Positions 11,880 to 23,491 of a stretch of 64,000 nucleotides of DNA are shown here, piece by piece. The notes under the pieces are model-generated. The model saw nothing but the letters and a program-made list of their open reading frames with translations, ran no database searches and had not been told where the DNA came from. The stretch lies in assembly GCA_027922465.2 (NCBI GenBank), contig BQMF02000141.1, positions 773,143 to 837,142 on the forward strand, written 5' to 3'. Position 1 is the stretch's first letter, and each line of letters starts with the position of its first letter. The position numbers and the translations under genes are program-made. This stretch comes from Turritopsis dohrnii. Lineage: Eukaryota > Cnidaria > Hydrozoa > Anthoathecata > Oceaniidae.

Positions 11880-14800
11880 TCAAATATATTGTCCAGTTTC
11901 TGGTTCGTAAATTTTCTTCGCTGTACGAATCCTGGCCGAACGTCTCAATTCGAATTTAGGAGTGAGTGGCTCATCAGTCGCAGAAACGGTAGGCTTATCA
12001 ATAGTTGGAGTACCTTTGTCAGCTGAGTTGGTAACGGGTATGTTGGAAACATATGAATTCGGCACATCCCAATCGATCAAGGTAGGCTGGACATCCGCTT
12101 TGCGAGATGAAGAATGAACAATTGGTGAAGAGGGTACGGCGGTTGTTGAAGTAACAATTCGGTTCGGCTGTGGAATCTCTTTGTAACTAGACGGACGTGC
12201 AGGAATAGAAGGTTTCGGGCCATGAAGAAGGTGAGGTTGGTACTTCCGCAGGAATCGACGGTTTCTCAAAGTGATACGTCCAGTACCAGCAACTTTCACA
12301 TAATATTGGTCATGGTCTCCAACCTCAACGATAACACCGCTTTTGTCCCATCTTGTAGGGTAAGGGCCTGATTGGTTTTGAATCAAAACTTGGTCAGATA
12401 CATGGAGAGGCTGAAGTTGTCGAGAATGTTCAGCTAATCTTTCAAGGGTTTTCACGTATCGAGCTTTTAAAGAATCTTCCTTTGACTGCCATGCCTCTCT
12501 CCATTGACGTGAAATTTGGTTATTCTCAAATAATACAGTGTCCTTTTTGATAAATGGCAAAGTATCTCGAAGTTTATGACCGAATAAAACTTCTGATGGT
12601 GAGAGGCTACAGTCAGGGTCCGGTGTGTTGCGCTTGATTAACAATGCACGGACCATTCTATCGGTATCAAGACAGCCTTGAGAATCAATGTTGTCGATTA
12701 GCAGCCTCTTGATGGCCTTTACTGCAAGTTCGGCACGCCCATTTGATGATGGCAGATAGCTTGACGAAATGCGATGTCGGATGCCCCATTTTTCAAAGAA
12801 CGCTTTCGTTTCAGCCGCTTTAAACTCAGGACCACCATCACTGGATAATTCGATGGGCACACCAAATGTCATAAAGAGTTGACGAAGGGCTGAACATAAA
12901 CCTTTGGAGCCGGAACTACCATCGCTAGACTTAATTTGTGACTGTTCAGTCCAGCCTGATAGCCGGTCAGCGGAAATAAAATAATAATGTCCCTTGTAGA
13001 AGAAATAATCACACGCAATTGCTTCGAATGGCGTAGAAGGGATATGGGGTTCAACAGGTGGCAATTTGGCCTGGGATGGTGCACAACGGTTGCATTGGAA
13101 ACAGCTCTCGCGCATTGTTTCAATATCTTTAGTGATATTTGGCCAGTAGACGGAACATCTTGCACGGTCTTTCATTGCTGTGATTCCTTGATGTGCAGCG
13201 TGGAGCGATTGAAGAACTTCAGCTTGAAGCGGTTTCGGAATAACTATTCGGCTGCCCATCATAATTACACCGTCAATAACGTGAAGGCTTTCTCGTGCTT
13301 TCCAAAATAACGATATATTAGCAGGCATTTCAGCTTGAGTCGAAGGAAAACTTGAATTGATGTGGTAGATCAGTTCTTGGGAATTAGAGTCATTTGTTGT
13401 CGCCTTCCTCACAATATTCCACGTCAGAGCTCTAAATTCGTGTAGATTGTTGGTTGATATTTTCAGTAATTCGTCTTCCATGATATCAGATTGTTCGCGA
13501 TCGTCACATGATTGCACCGGATTTCTGGACGTCGCATCGGAAAAGAAGTTACTGTTGCCTGGAGCATGTATGATTGTAAAGCGCCATAACAATGTTCTCT
13601 GCTTGAGCCGGAATAGGCGAGGATTTGCAATTTCGTCTAGAGTTCTATCTCCGAAAAGCTTAAGAAGGGGTTTGTGGTCGGTAACTATGATCAAACGGTC
13701 GCAACCTTGTGTAAAATATCTGGTTTGCTCTAACGACCAAGCAATAGCCAACGCTTCACCTTCCACTGGTGCGTATCTTGTTTCCGCAGGTCTCAAGAAG
13801 CGTGATCCTGCGAGGGTAATCTTCCAACCTCCAATACAACAATCAGGAGATAACTGAAGACAATCACAATGCTTTTGTGACAGAAAAAATCCAATTCCTG
13901 TCTTGGACCAGTCAGGACGTAAACACGTATATCTATGTGGATCAAAAATTTCCACTCCCTTACGAATTGATTCAACAACAAAAGTTTTGGACTTTTGGAA
14001 TGCAGTGTTAAGCTCGGGAGTCCATTCAAATTTAACCTTTGGACTGAGCAGACGTTTAAAAGGTTCCATGACATTCGACAGTTTATCGTAATGCGAAACT
14101 TGATTCACTAAACCAAACCACGATCTTACGTCCGTCAACTTTGTTGGCGTCGGGAAATCTGAAATAGCATTGATGAACTTTGGTGATGGCTTGATTGACT
14201 GCTCCGAGATTTGAAATCCTGCAAAGTTGACAGTGCGCTGGCAAAACTGAAATTTGCTCTGGTTAAGGATAATGCCATGGTTTCCAAGAAGGATTAAAAA
14301 GTCTATCACTCGCCACCAATGTTGAGCAAGATCATCATCCCACATTAGTGTGTCATCGACACATTTAGTTTTCCTTTCGATGTCCTTTATAATCTCATCG
14401 AATCTTCTAGAGTATGCATCTCCACTAGCAAGGAAGCCCTGTGGTGCAACACGATAACGATATCGCCCCCAAGGCGTAATAAACGTGGTATAATGTCGAT
14501 CAATCTCACATATGGGAACGGAATGGAAGCCATTCCATGCATCAGTTACAGTTTTCCAGCAATTAGAAGGCACTTTCTTTGCTTGCATGAAAGGTGGTTG
14601 AACGTGATGGGTCTCGCGAAGACAAAAGCTATTGAGTGGAGATAAATCCACTGTTCTGCGTGGTGAGCCATCAGATTTTGGAGTAATTACCATTCGATGA
14701 CACCATCTTGACGGTTCCCCAATAGGTACTTTCTCCAGGACACCCATAGCGACATCATTATCTAATTGTTCTTTCACAGTGTCCTGCCAATGAAGTGGTA

Positions 14801-16493
14801 CGGGAGCCGGAGTGTTGGCAGTATATGGTACAGCGGAATCATCAACATGTAGGCTGATCTCTGGTCCAGACATTCCAGGTAATTCCTGATGGGTACATTG
14901 ATTAAATGTAGACGCAGAGAAGTATTTCATCAACCATTCACGCATTTTATCGTTGTTAGCAGGAATGCATTCAAATGGTAGTTCATCAGGACGTTGTGGT
15001 GATTGCACACGTTTTGGGCATTCACAGTTGTGAGACGGTTGACCCTTTATTGAAGACTGATGTAAGGCGGCTCCAACTTGAGGAAATGTTGGTGAAATAA
15101 CTTGAAGTTGAATCAGTGCGTCTTCGGATAGGTAGAATTTGTCAGCAGATGGACTGATATAAGTCATAACGGCTGCATCATATTGTTGACCGGTGGGGCT
15201 AAATCCAGAAAGTCGGAGGAGAATTGCACCTGAGATAGGAATCACCTCTTTGTTAGCTGCATCCAAAGTTTGTCTAACTGGTATGAGATCATTCATTGTA
15301 AAACCAGCTCGAAGGAAACCATCAAGTCCCCAAAGGCAAGACATGGCGCCAGTGTCAGTAACAGCATCGATTGTAGATGATTGGATTGATGGAGGTTTAC
15401 GATTCAGTACGATGTAGTCTTTCTCATCAACATCAATAGTTAAAGAGAGGGTAGGGTGTTTTAAGGATTTGGCTTTCTTCCATCCACTCTCGGTGTCAAA
15501 TATCATATGACTCAAAGAAACGGTTTCTATACTTCCGATTGTGATTGATGAATGTTCAAGACTCTCCTTGACAGTGTTAATCTCATTATTCTGTGGCTTC
15601 TTTCTGATCTGCTTATTCCAGCAAAATGAACAAAAATGTCTATCAACCATTCTCTTTTGACGTCGACTCCATACAGACTTTTCGATAGGGGTCGAACATT
15701 CCTTACAAGGCTTTTTTGTGGAACTCTCAGTTGAACTGTTTTGCGGTTTAGAGGGTTTGGATCCTTTCTTGTAAGTGGAAATAGGAGCTGCGGTGAATGT
15801 TCTTGTAAGGGCACTCCGAGCCATTTCTTTTGCTTCGATAAATTGCACTGTGTCGTCAATAGATTTTTGATCAAGATCGTGCCATCCAAACACCTCCATT
15901 TTAATCTCCTCATCAGATAGTCCTGAGATCAAAACGTCCTTTATAATTATTTCTGTAAAGTCTACTATCTGTGTACATGTGGTGCTGGAACAGGTAATCG
16001 TGTATGCGCAAGTGGCAGCTTTTCCTTTGATCCTGGCATGAAAAGATCTGATATTCTCTCCATCAGCTTGTCGAAGTGCAAGAAGATCAGAACGACGAAC
16101 ACTTACAGCAACTGGGGTAACAGCAAGTTTCTTGATAGTGTCCATAAGTACTTGCTCTGTTGAATTTAAAATGTCACTATTTTGGCGAAGTAGATCATTG
16201 CCCAGTTCATCATCACAACAACTGAACAATTGTTGACAAATCTCAGTGGCAGCAAGGGCAGTTCCTTGTTTAAACATACGCCATCTGGCAATGAAGGAAT
16301 TCCAATGTTCCTCAGTAGATCCCTTCATAATAGTCGGACGTTGAATTTTTGGTGCCTTCTGTTTTGGGACAGCTTGTTGTGGAACGTTCACATGTACATT
16401 GTTATGAACAGTCAATAAAGCAGCCGCAATGGCAGGATCAACGTCAGCAGTGACATAAGCACATCCATTTATTGGACATGCAATAGCAGGCAT
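11880..16493 (-). CDS. Gag-pol polyprotein of the Ty3-type element
   Basis: A single frame of about 1537 codons from the first ATG. The N-terminal Gag part has a finger-like C-x4-C...H-x4-H motif (CPINGCAYVT) and later CKEC/CSFC pairs in place of the usual CCHC knuckle. Then come a retropepsin-type aspartic protease (VTDTGAMSC), reverse transcriptase (RRTVDLSPLN; catalytic CVDDTL, a variant of YVDD), RNase H (RPDWSKTG, EGEALAIAW, VTDHKPLL) and integrase. The integrase has an HHCC zinc domain (HAAHQG to CFQCNRC) and the DDE triad in ACDYFF, SDGGPEF and NGRAELAVK. Order PR-RT-RH-IN places it with Ty3/gypsy. Gag and Pol are fused with no frameshift or stop between them. No env-like frame follows. 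All catalytic residues I can check are present, so it is probably competent or only recently inactive. Confidence 0.96.
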   Translation of the reverse strand: MPAIACPINGCAYVTADVDPAIAAALLTVHNNVHVNVPQQAVPKQKAPKIQRPTIMKGSTEEHWNSFIARWRMFKQGTALAATEICQQLFSCCDDELGNDLLRQNSDILNSTEQVLMDTIKKLAVTPVAVSVRRSDLLALRQADGENIRSFHARIKGKAATCAYTITCSSTTCTQIVDFTEIIIKDVLISGLSDEEIKMEVFGWHDLDQKSIDDTVQFIEAKEMARSALTRTFTAAPISTYKKGSKPSKPQNSSTESSTKKPCKECSTPIEKSVWSRRQKRMVDRHFCSFCWNKQIRKKPQNNEINTVKESLEHSSITIGSIETVSLSHMIFDTESGWKKAKSLKHPTLSLTIDVDEKDYIVLNRKPPSIQSSTIDAVTDTGAMSCLWGLDGFLRAGFTMNDLIPVRQTLDAANKEVIPISGAILLRLSGFSPTGQQYDAAVMTYISPSADKFYLSEDALIQLQVISPTFPQVGAALHQSSIKGQPSHNCECPKRVQSPQRPDELPFECIPANNDKMREWLMKYFSASTFNQCTHQELPGMSGPEISLHVDDSAVPYTANTPAPVPLHWQDTVKEQLDNDVAMGVLEKVPIGEPSRWCHRMVITPKSDGSPRRTVDLSPLNSFCLRETHHVQPPFMQAKKVPSNCWKTVTDAWNGFHSVPICEIDRHYTTFITPWGRYRYRVAPQGFLASGDAYSRRFDEIIKDIERKTKCVDDTLMWDDDLAQHWWRVIDFLILLGNHGIILNQSKFQFCQRTVNFAGFQISEQSIKPSPKFINAISDFPTPTKLTDVRSWFGLVNQVSHYDKLSNVMEPFKRLLSPKVKFEWTPELNTAFQKSKTFVVESIRKGVEIFDPHRYTCLRPDWSKTGIGFFLSQKHCDCLQLSPDCCIGGWKITLAGSRFLRPAETRYAPVEGEALAIAWSLEQTRYFTQGCDRLIIVTDHKPLLKLFGDRTLDEIANPRLFRLKQRTLLWRFTIIHAPGNSNFFSDATSRNPVQSCDDREQSDIMEDELLKISTNNLHEFRALTWNIVRKATTNDSNSQELIYHINSSFPSTQAEMPANISLFWKARESLHVIDGVIMMGSRIVIPKPLQAEVLQSLHAAHQGITAMKDRARCSVYWPNITKDIETMRESCFQCNRCAPSQAKLPPVEPHIPSTPFEAIACDYFFYKGHYYFISADRLSGWTEQSQIKSSDGSSGSKGLCSALRQLFMTFGVPIELSSDGGPEFKAAETKAFFEKWGIRHRISSSYLPSSNGRAELAVKAIKRLLIDNIDSQGCLDTDRMVRALLIKRNTPDPDCSLSPSEVLFGHKLRDTLPFIKKDTVLFENNQISRQWREAWQSKEDSLKARYVKTLERLAEHSRQLQPLHVSDQVLIQNQSGPYPTRWDKSGVIVEVGDHDQYYVKVAGTGRITLRNRRFLRKYQPHLLHGPKPSIPARPSSYKEIPQPNRIVTSTTAVPSSPIVHSSSRKADVQPTLIDWDVPNSYVSNIPVTNSADKGTPTIDKPTVSATDEPLTPKFELRRSARIRTAKKIYEPETGQYI

Positions 16494-16555
16494 TGTGGAC
16501 ACGACAGATATAAAATACCCAGACAATTCTCAAATACTGAGTATAAGAAACCACA

Positions 16556-16692
16556 TAAACAAGATGTCTTTCTTATTCTATTATTAGTTAAGAATGTGGT
16601 TTCTAAGGAAACAAAAGAAAATATTAAAATACAATAAAATGTTAACGCAAGTCCAATGACAACATGAACACCCAGTATGCAAGTATCCTACA
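16556..16692 (-). repeat. 5' LTR of the Ty3-type element
   Basis: 137-bp direct repeat matching 11625-11761. The tRNA-primer-binding-like TGG sequence lies two bases inside it. Confidence 0.95.
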
Positions 16693-16902
16693 ATATTATC
16701 TGTACTGTACTGTGTGCAGTTGACATCATCCACATTATAAAAATTAATGAGTGTGTTAATTTCAGTCATTAGTTGAAATTGTGAATAACACTGAGTATTC
16801 ATTTTTTTCAAAATCTGTCTTTTATCACACCACACCAGGTCAAAACAAAAAAACTGGCATTTGCAAGTTATCTACTGTCGTAGTACACGAAATTAAACTG
16901 TG

Positions 16903-17250
16903 TACTTAATTAAGCCGCACAACAAAGAAATAGTCTTTTAATTAAATGCAGCTTAATTTTTAGCGTGGCCTAATAATAATGCGGCTTAAAAATTAACAAC
17001 AGAAAGAAGAATAACAGACAGAAGATAGCAAAAAGATATAATCATTTCTGGATTTCAATCAGCTATCAGTCATTGAAAAAAGCACGCGCTGGTGGACATT
17101 CTTTATTTGATCCATACATCTAATTTTTCATGAGCAAGAGAATGCTTTCATTGTGCAAAATGAATATCCGTTTTTGTTTATCTATCAACTATTTTTATAC
17201 AAAAAAATACATTTTTTCACAACTTAAGTACCTTGCGGCTTAATTAAAGT
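16903..17250. repeat. Possible MITE with AATTAAGCCGCA inverted ends
   Basis: CTTAATTAAGCCGCA near 16904 is matched in inverse form by TGCGGCTTAATTAA near 17234, with further GCGGCTTAA words between. No coding sequence is visible. The edges and class are uncertain. Confidence 0.35.
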
Positions 17251-18354
17251 GCGGCTTAAATTTGACCGTCTTAATTAGTTATGTGTGTAATAAGGTATTA
17301 TATCCCAGAACTGGTTGACTTAGTAGGATAGCAATTTTTTTTGTTTTGAATTTCCCGCTTTTCGCCTACCATTTATATGAAACTGCAATGTCCAGTGTGT
17401 GAAAAATTACAAGTCACAAACCATAAGCCTTTAACAACAATGAAAGCAAATTTACCTGCTAATAACAGTGAGAATATTGAAGCAAATTTTCATTTCACTC
17501 TGTTTTCGTTTTGAATAATTATGTTACAAGTAATTATGATCCGTGAAAGCTATGCAGATATTTAAGTAACTGGTCTGCTTTTTTTATCTTTGATTTATAT
17601 CAGTAATTTGGACGATTAATACGGTGGAGGGTGTTATTGGCTACGCTTGTTTGCACGTAACAATCTTCAATCTTTCGTTCCAATTGGGGCACCAATATAG
17701 ATCCCCAAAATACTATCGTACAACAACAGTTAGCGTAAACTGATCCAAAAATGCCAAGACATTTATCTCGCGTATCAAGGCAAATTGTTAAGGTATCTTT
17801 CTTATGTTTAAACAATATTTCAAATGTTAATTTTCCTAGACGGAGATTCAATTCTAGCGGTACATTTTTACGTTTATTCTATGAACTGATTTCTTGAAAG
17901 TGGAAAATTTGTATGCAAAAATACTGGCCGTTCACTTTTACTGGTTTCACTTTTACTGGTTGCTTTTCTTGTTTGCTCTTATTTTTTTTACTAAAAAAGT
18001 ACCTTCATCCATGATGGGACACCCCCTGCTATGAGAAAACTTGGGCTTGGGAGGGTTGAACTTAAAAACAAAACAAAACAACAAAATAGAAGACAGAAAG
18101 AAACAATTGATGCTCTTCTTAAAAGTGAAAAGATCATAACCTTCTAGAAAACAAGATGATGGAAGAGCATTGTAATAACAAGTTGCAGTGACAGGAATGA
18201 AACTATCCCAATGGAATTATTTGATACAGTTTTCCTTAGTGTGTGCGAACTCAGTATTACAAACACATCCTTTTAATTTTTATGGTTTCAATTTTGAAAA
18301 TGATGTCTGAAAAGGTTGCCTTAGTTTGTAGACCGTAAAAAACTTATCAACAAA

Positions 18355-18545
18355 ATGTATGTGAATTGTTTTGCTATGACCAACCGTTGAATGATGTCAC
18401 ATGGTCCTGTTCTCAAATAACTTTTGACCCAAATTTGTTTGTCACCCCATCACCAATGCTGTGGATTTTCAAAAACATCAATCCTTATTGGTTCTCGAGA
18501 TATTTTCTCAAAAACATCACGTTCAATTGGGGATACAATGCCATG
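18355..18545 (-). repeat. Helitron subfamily-B relic, reversed
   Basis: Reads as the reverse complement of the body of array unit 5: CCAACCGTT, GTCACCCCATCACC, TTGGTTCTCGAGATA and CAATTGGGGATACAATG occur in the expected order. It is strongly diverged and has no terminal hairpin. Confidence 0.6.
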
Positions 18546-20375
18546 GTAATGAAAACAAACTGACATCGGTTGTTGCTACTATACAAATCGTCAAAAAATG
18601 CTTCTTCATCTTACATAAAAAGAACTTGACCATGAAATTTAATTAATTTATATATATAATTAATTTAATTAGTGAATGTCAAGATCAAATTGAGTAGAAT
18701 CTGTGAAGAAAAGTTTGTGAGCTTTAGCACATTGATTTTATGAGGATAACCATTTGAACTGCTGAAATGGCTTTTCTAGTAGTATACATTATGTAAACTT
18801 CATTCTCTTGTTTAGGTGATTAGGCTTTGATCTCTTAATTAAGGGAGTTTATTGACAGCCAGAGTGTTATACATGTTTTATTCTGCATTTAAATAAAAGA
18901 GCAGTGTGAGTCAACTGCCAATCACTCAACAAGAGGCCAATAGAAACAACCACTGTATCTTCATGTTATTCTTCGTCTTGTAAGCATAGCAGTTTAAAAA
19001 AATTTTCAAGTGTGTTTGTAAGTAGTAAAATCAAAAAGACATTCTTAGATTTAATTGTTTCCACTAAAAACTATTTAATAATATTTTATTATTAGTGTAT
19101 ATAAAGGGAATTAGATCAACTGTGCAATTTTTAGCATGCATGCAGACAATGAATGAATTTTAAAAATTACAATTAATTAAACATTAAAAGGAGTATTAAC
19201 GTCAAATCATTTTTTATTTTTATTAAGGTGTACTATGAAATGTCTGATAATTTTATAATTTCTAATACTTTTGTTATTAAAATAATGTTCTTTACTGTGA
19301 CAACATGGCTTTCATCAATCATTTGGATTGATAAGGAAACAGCCGTATTTGCAAGAGCGTTTGTGAAACCTCTATAAGATGGACAACTTGTGGGGATGGA
19401 AAAGGTATCTTTTAGAAGTTTTCACAGTTGGGTTAGTAGTGCTGTGGTGTCAAGTGTCTGTTATAGGGAGCTGTTTCACTGAAGAGAACATTGAAGGAAG
19501 GTGCCATCAATCCAACAATCTTCAGTTACAAGACATTAATGTATGAGTAGTGAAATTTGGATTGTGGATCTGGGAATATTTGTATTTCTTTTTTTGAACT
19601 ATCTGGACACTATTCGTAGTCCATGCTATCCTTGAACAGTTTGTATTCCAGTAAATAAGCATTGAAAAAGACAATCAAAAATGGGACATGTCTGAAGGAC
19701 ACACTAGTTATAACTTCAATGTCTTCCTTGAAACTATATGCAACAAAACTATATAAAATACAAGTACAAAATTGTTAAATTATTGAATAATTTCAGGTGG
19801 ATTTAGCTATAGAAGTCAGCATAACAATTGTAATACTTACGTTATTTTGTCCATAATGTTTATTCTACAACTACATCACACCTAAATTGGTGTTGGTTAC
19901 TAGCGCTCCTGTTTGTCTTGCATTTAACTATGTTGTAACAACAATGATAATGATAACCTTAGTTGTGTACTCAATTGGTTTGTGTTACTTGTTTTCTAAC
20001 ATCTATTGTTTGCCACACTCCATAACAGTTTTAAGCTTCTTTCTCACCTCATATGGAGAATAATTTCCCTTTTTCAGTCTGCAGTAAGGAATTTTTATAA
20101 CCTCTGGACTCACTGAAGGTGTTATTGAGCAAATGTGATTTTTTGTAATTAGTAAATTCTAATGATTCATGTTGAAAATATTCATTATAATCATACAAAA
20201 CATTTTGTACTTTTAGTACCTCGTATGTAGGCTGCATATTTAACTTAAATTATTCAGATACTATGATATGGTTCTCTATTTCCAATGGATAACATCTTTG
20301 ACAAAGAAAAATGGGTAACAGGTCATCAGCATAATGAATATCAAAAAATTTAAAAATTTGTTATCATCTTCCTTC

Positions 20376-20515
20376 GAAGATTAAAAACAAAACATGTTAA
20401 AATTTTAGCAGAAGCTTTTCAGTTAATAAACCATTTTCAATGCTGTACATATAAATTTGTTTTATTAACCGAAAAGCTTCTGCTAATATTTTAACTTGTT
20501 TTGTTTTTAATCTTC
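20376..20515. repeat. Foldback (long-hairpin) element
   Basis: GAAGATTAAAAACAAAACA at the left and its inverse TTGTTTTGTTTTTAATCTTC at the right begin a 140-bp palindrome. Arms of about 60 bp include AGCAGAAGCTTTTC and GAAAAGCTTCTGCT around a short AT-rich loop. Non-coding; a MITE-type repeat. Confidence 0.75.
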
Positions 20516-21610
20516 AATTTTTTTACGATGGCAATTTTATCAAACAGTATCATCTTCATTCAGAAAACTAGAATTCGATTTTATTAGCAAAAATTAAATC
20601 TGTTTATACAGAATTTACTCTATTTTGACTTGATGTAGAAACCATTCGCAAAGTAGTGTCTACAGTTCCATATCACTGTCATTGCATAGGGAGCTGGAAA
20701 CTAAGATGCGTTTTGATTTCATTCAATAACATGCAAACCAGTCCTACTGGTACCACTTATGTTTTCATACCCTTATGTTTTCATATTCTTTCATTTGGTG
20801 AAAAAATGAATTCTTATAAGGAAGGAAATTTCAAAATTAGCAATGGTGGTTGTTCTCCCAGCAGCAGCAAAAAATCACTTAATATACCTAAGTTATCCTT
20901 CATTGTCAATTGAGCATGAACACTTCTATGATAAGTTGAGCAAGTTTTTAAAGAGTAGTTTATTTTGAATGTATGTATGTATATGTTGGTTTTTTTTTGA
21001 AAAAAAATGTTTTAAAAATTTGAATTTTCCTTCCTTTTTATATTGTTATCTTGTACCTGCAGTTATGAAGGGTTATATATATGATACAATGAAAACATAA
21101 GTTGGTATCTATAGTCAAACTCTATGAGTCGGTGACATGAAAAGTTGACATAAAAGCAAAATCCATATGAAAAATTTCGAAAGCATTGAAATAAAAAATA
21201 ATTTAATTGGAAGTTCTTATGTTATGAATATGGATCTTCATAAATTTTCAATTCTTCCTTGCTCATACGCTTTAATTAAATGATTGGTAAGAAATTTAAG
21301 TCTTAGTTGCTAAGTGCACTTATTTATGGTCTAGGTCTGTCCTTTATGTACGCCTGCTGTTAAATGAAGGAAAAATGATGATTGTCCCTTTTTTCATCTG
21401 TAAAGTTATTCTGACTATGTTGTATTGATGTTGACATGTTGCCAAGCTAATTCATTATGATTGACAAGATTAATCGAATGTAATGGTACAAGTTTCATAA
21501 AAAGAAGCTTTTGAACAGTAGAGGCAAAAGTTCTCTTCGAAATCAACACAATGCTGAAGATAAATAGTGAACAATGTACAAGTTTGTTAACCTTTTTATT
21601 CAACATTCAA

Positions 21611-21700
21611 GAAGTAAACTACATCATTTCGAGAAGAAAACTACATCATTTCGAGAAGTAAACTACATCATTTCGAGAAGTAAACTACATCATTTCGAGA
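21611..21700 (+). repeat. 22-bp tandem repeat, four copies
   Basis: The unit GAAGTAAACTACATCATTTC plus GA is repeated four times with one substitution in the second copy. It lies about 160 bp upstream of the first recognised citrate synthase exon. Confidence 0.85.
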
Positions 21701-21861
21701 GTGGACTGCAACTAAACCTTCTGCATGTGCTGAAAGAACAAAGTGGCATACTGCCATTTTCAAAAAATGTTGGGAATCTGGACTCAATTTAAATTTTACC
21801 ATGTTAGCCAACCATCTTTAATCTGACTGTGCGTTGTAATATTTTTTCAACTACTCTACAG

Positions 21862-23453
21862 GTCCCTCAAGTACTACGACTCACTGCAGCCAGGTGTCAA
21901 TCCTCACAAGCACAAACAGACTTGGTAAAAACATCTTAATACTTATCACTTTCCAAATATTGTTTCAACAGAAAGCCATTAAAAATCAGTTTAATCAAAA
22001 ATGTCTATTATGATTTCATTTAGAAAAGTCGTTTAGAACAGTTGATCCCTGACAAAAGGAACGAGGTTGCAGAGTTTCGTAAGGAACATGGAAATACGAA
22101 AATTGGAGATGTTACCGTGGGAATGGTAATATATAAATTTCATCTGCATTATAATATTCTCCATTTCAAAAAGATTGTTGAATTTGCTTAAATGTAAAAG
22201 GTTTGCCTATCAAATCACAATGAAATTGGCAAAATTGACCCTTACTTGTTAATAGATAAATTCTTTGATTTCTAAGGTAACTATTTTTATACAAGGAATG
22301 CTTTTTTACATTGTAATTGTAGGCGTATGGTGGCATGAGAGGAATCAAGGGTTTGGTTACTGAAACATCTGTCCTAGATCCAGAAGAAGTGAGTGTTTGA
22401 TTGTCTGTGGGGGCTTCTTTTGTCTCAGTAATACCACTTGAATTTGTATTTGAGTTTTTCTAGAAACTTATGCAGATATTTTTTAAGTTTGGAATTCCTT
22501 TTTTTAGGGTATAAGATTCCGAGGATACACTATTCCTGAATGCCAGCAGGTATTTTATTGGTTGATTTATTTTTGATGTTCGTCTACTCTATGTGATGTG
22601 TTTTATACGATATTACATTTATTCTGTCTCAGTTACTACCTGCTGCTGAAGGAGGAGCAGAGCCGCTTCCAGAAGGAATCTTTTGGTTGTTGTGTACTGG
22701 TGAAATCCCTACCAAAGAACAGGTAAAAAAAAGTTTAATGTTGGAAAGAATATCAAAACCAAAGAATTTTCGTTGGAAAACTAATAAACATTCTTCAAAT
22801 GTTTCTTGCAAGGTTGGTGCGATTTCAAAAGAATGGGCTGCTCGAGCAGAACTTCCACAGCATGTAGTCATGATGTTAAATAATTTTCCTGAAGATGTCC
22901 ACCCAATGACTCAGTTTTGCGCTGCAATCGCTGCTTTAAACAAAGACAGTAAATTTGCCAAAGCCTATGGAGATGGAGTGCCAAAAACAGACTATTGGAT
23001 GGTAAGATTCTGATTCGCTGGTGTTTGTGATGTGATATATATAGCAGACATTTAAAAGTGTTTTTGAGTATAATAAAATCTAATGCTTGGTTTTAGTATG
23101 CATACGAAGATTCCATGGACCTCATTGCCAAATTACCCGTAGTTGCTGCATGTATCTATCGCAACTTGTACCGTGACGGCAAAGTATCGCCGATTAACGC
23201 GGAGAAAGATATAAGTGCCAATCTTACCGACATGCTTGGTTACGATAGCCATGATTTTACCGAACTAATGCGTTTATACCTAACTATTCACAGTGATCAC
23301 GAAGGCGGCAATGTGAGCGCACATACAACACATTTAGTTGGCAGTGCGCTCTCTGATCCTTATTTGTCCTTTTCAGCCGGAATGTGTGGATTGGCTGGAC
23401 CTCTTCATGGATTAGCCAATCAGGTGGGTAGATATAGACATCATTTCACCATT

Positions 23454-23491
<38 letters not shown>

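Larger units (their letters stand above)
11625..16692 (-). mobile_element. Intact Ty3-type LTR retrotransposon
   Basis: A complete 5068-bp element on the minus strand. Direct repeats at 11625-11761 and 16556-16692 (137 bp) look identical. They begin TGTAGGATACTTG and end CATCTTGTTTA on the element strand. ATATT flanks both sides (11620-11624 and 16693-16697), a 5-bp target duplication. A primer-binding-like TGGTTTCTTATACTCAGT follows the 5' LTR after two bases. The purine tract TGGGGAGGAGA directly precedes the 3' LTR. One long gag-pol frame fills the interior. Identical LTRs and an open frame point to a recent insertion. The LTRs are unusually short for this class. Confidence 0.97.
17251..21861. 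other. Long non-coding stretch upstream of citrate synthase
   Basis: It contains a reversed Helitron subfamily-B relic (18355-18545), a foldback element (20376-20515) and a 22-bp tandem repeat (21611-21700). The missing first exon and promoter of citrate synthase are probably here, but no ATG-plus-donor of the right phase stood out. No other gene was found. Confidence 0.5.

Noticed and set aside
11733..16418. Plus-strand and alternative-frame open stretches across the Ty3-type element
   Set aside because: They are shadows of the long gag-pol frame.
19381..19406. First exon of citrate synthase (MDNLWGWK)
   Set aside because: It ends in phase 2 before GTATCT, but phase 0 is needed at 21862; also not presequence-like.
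21574..21585. First exon of citrate synthase (MYKF)
   Set aside because: The phase fits, but the donor is weak and four residues give no presequence; left unassigned.
21611..21700. CRISPR-like repeat
   Set aside because: Units are directly adjacent with no spacers and lie in animal DNA; a simple tandem repeat.
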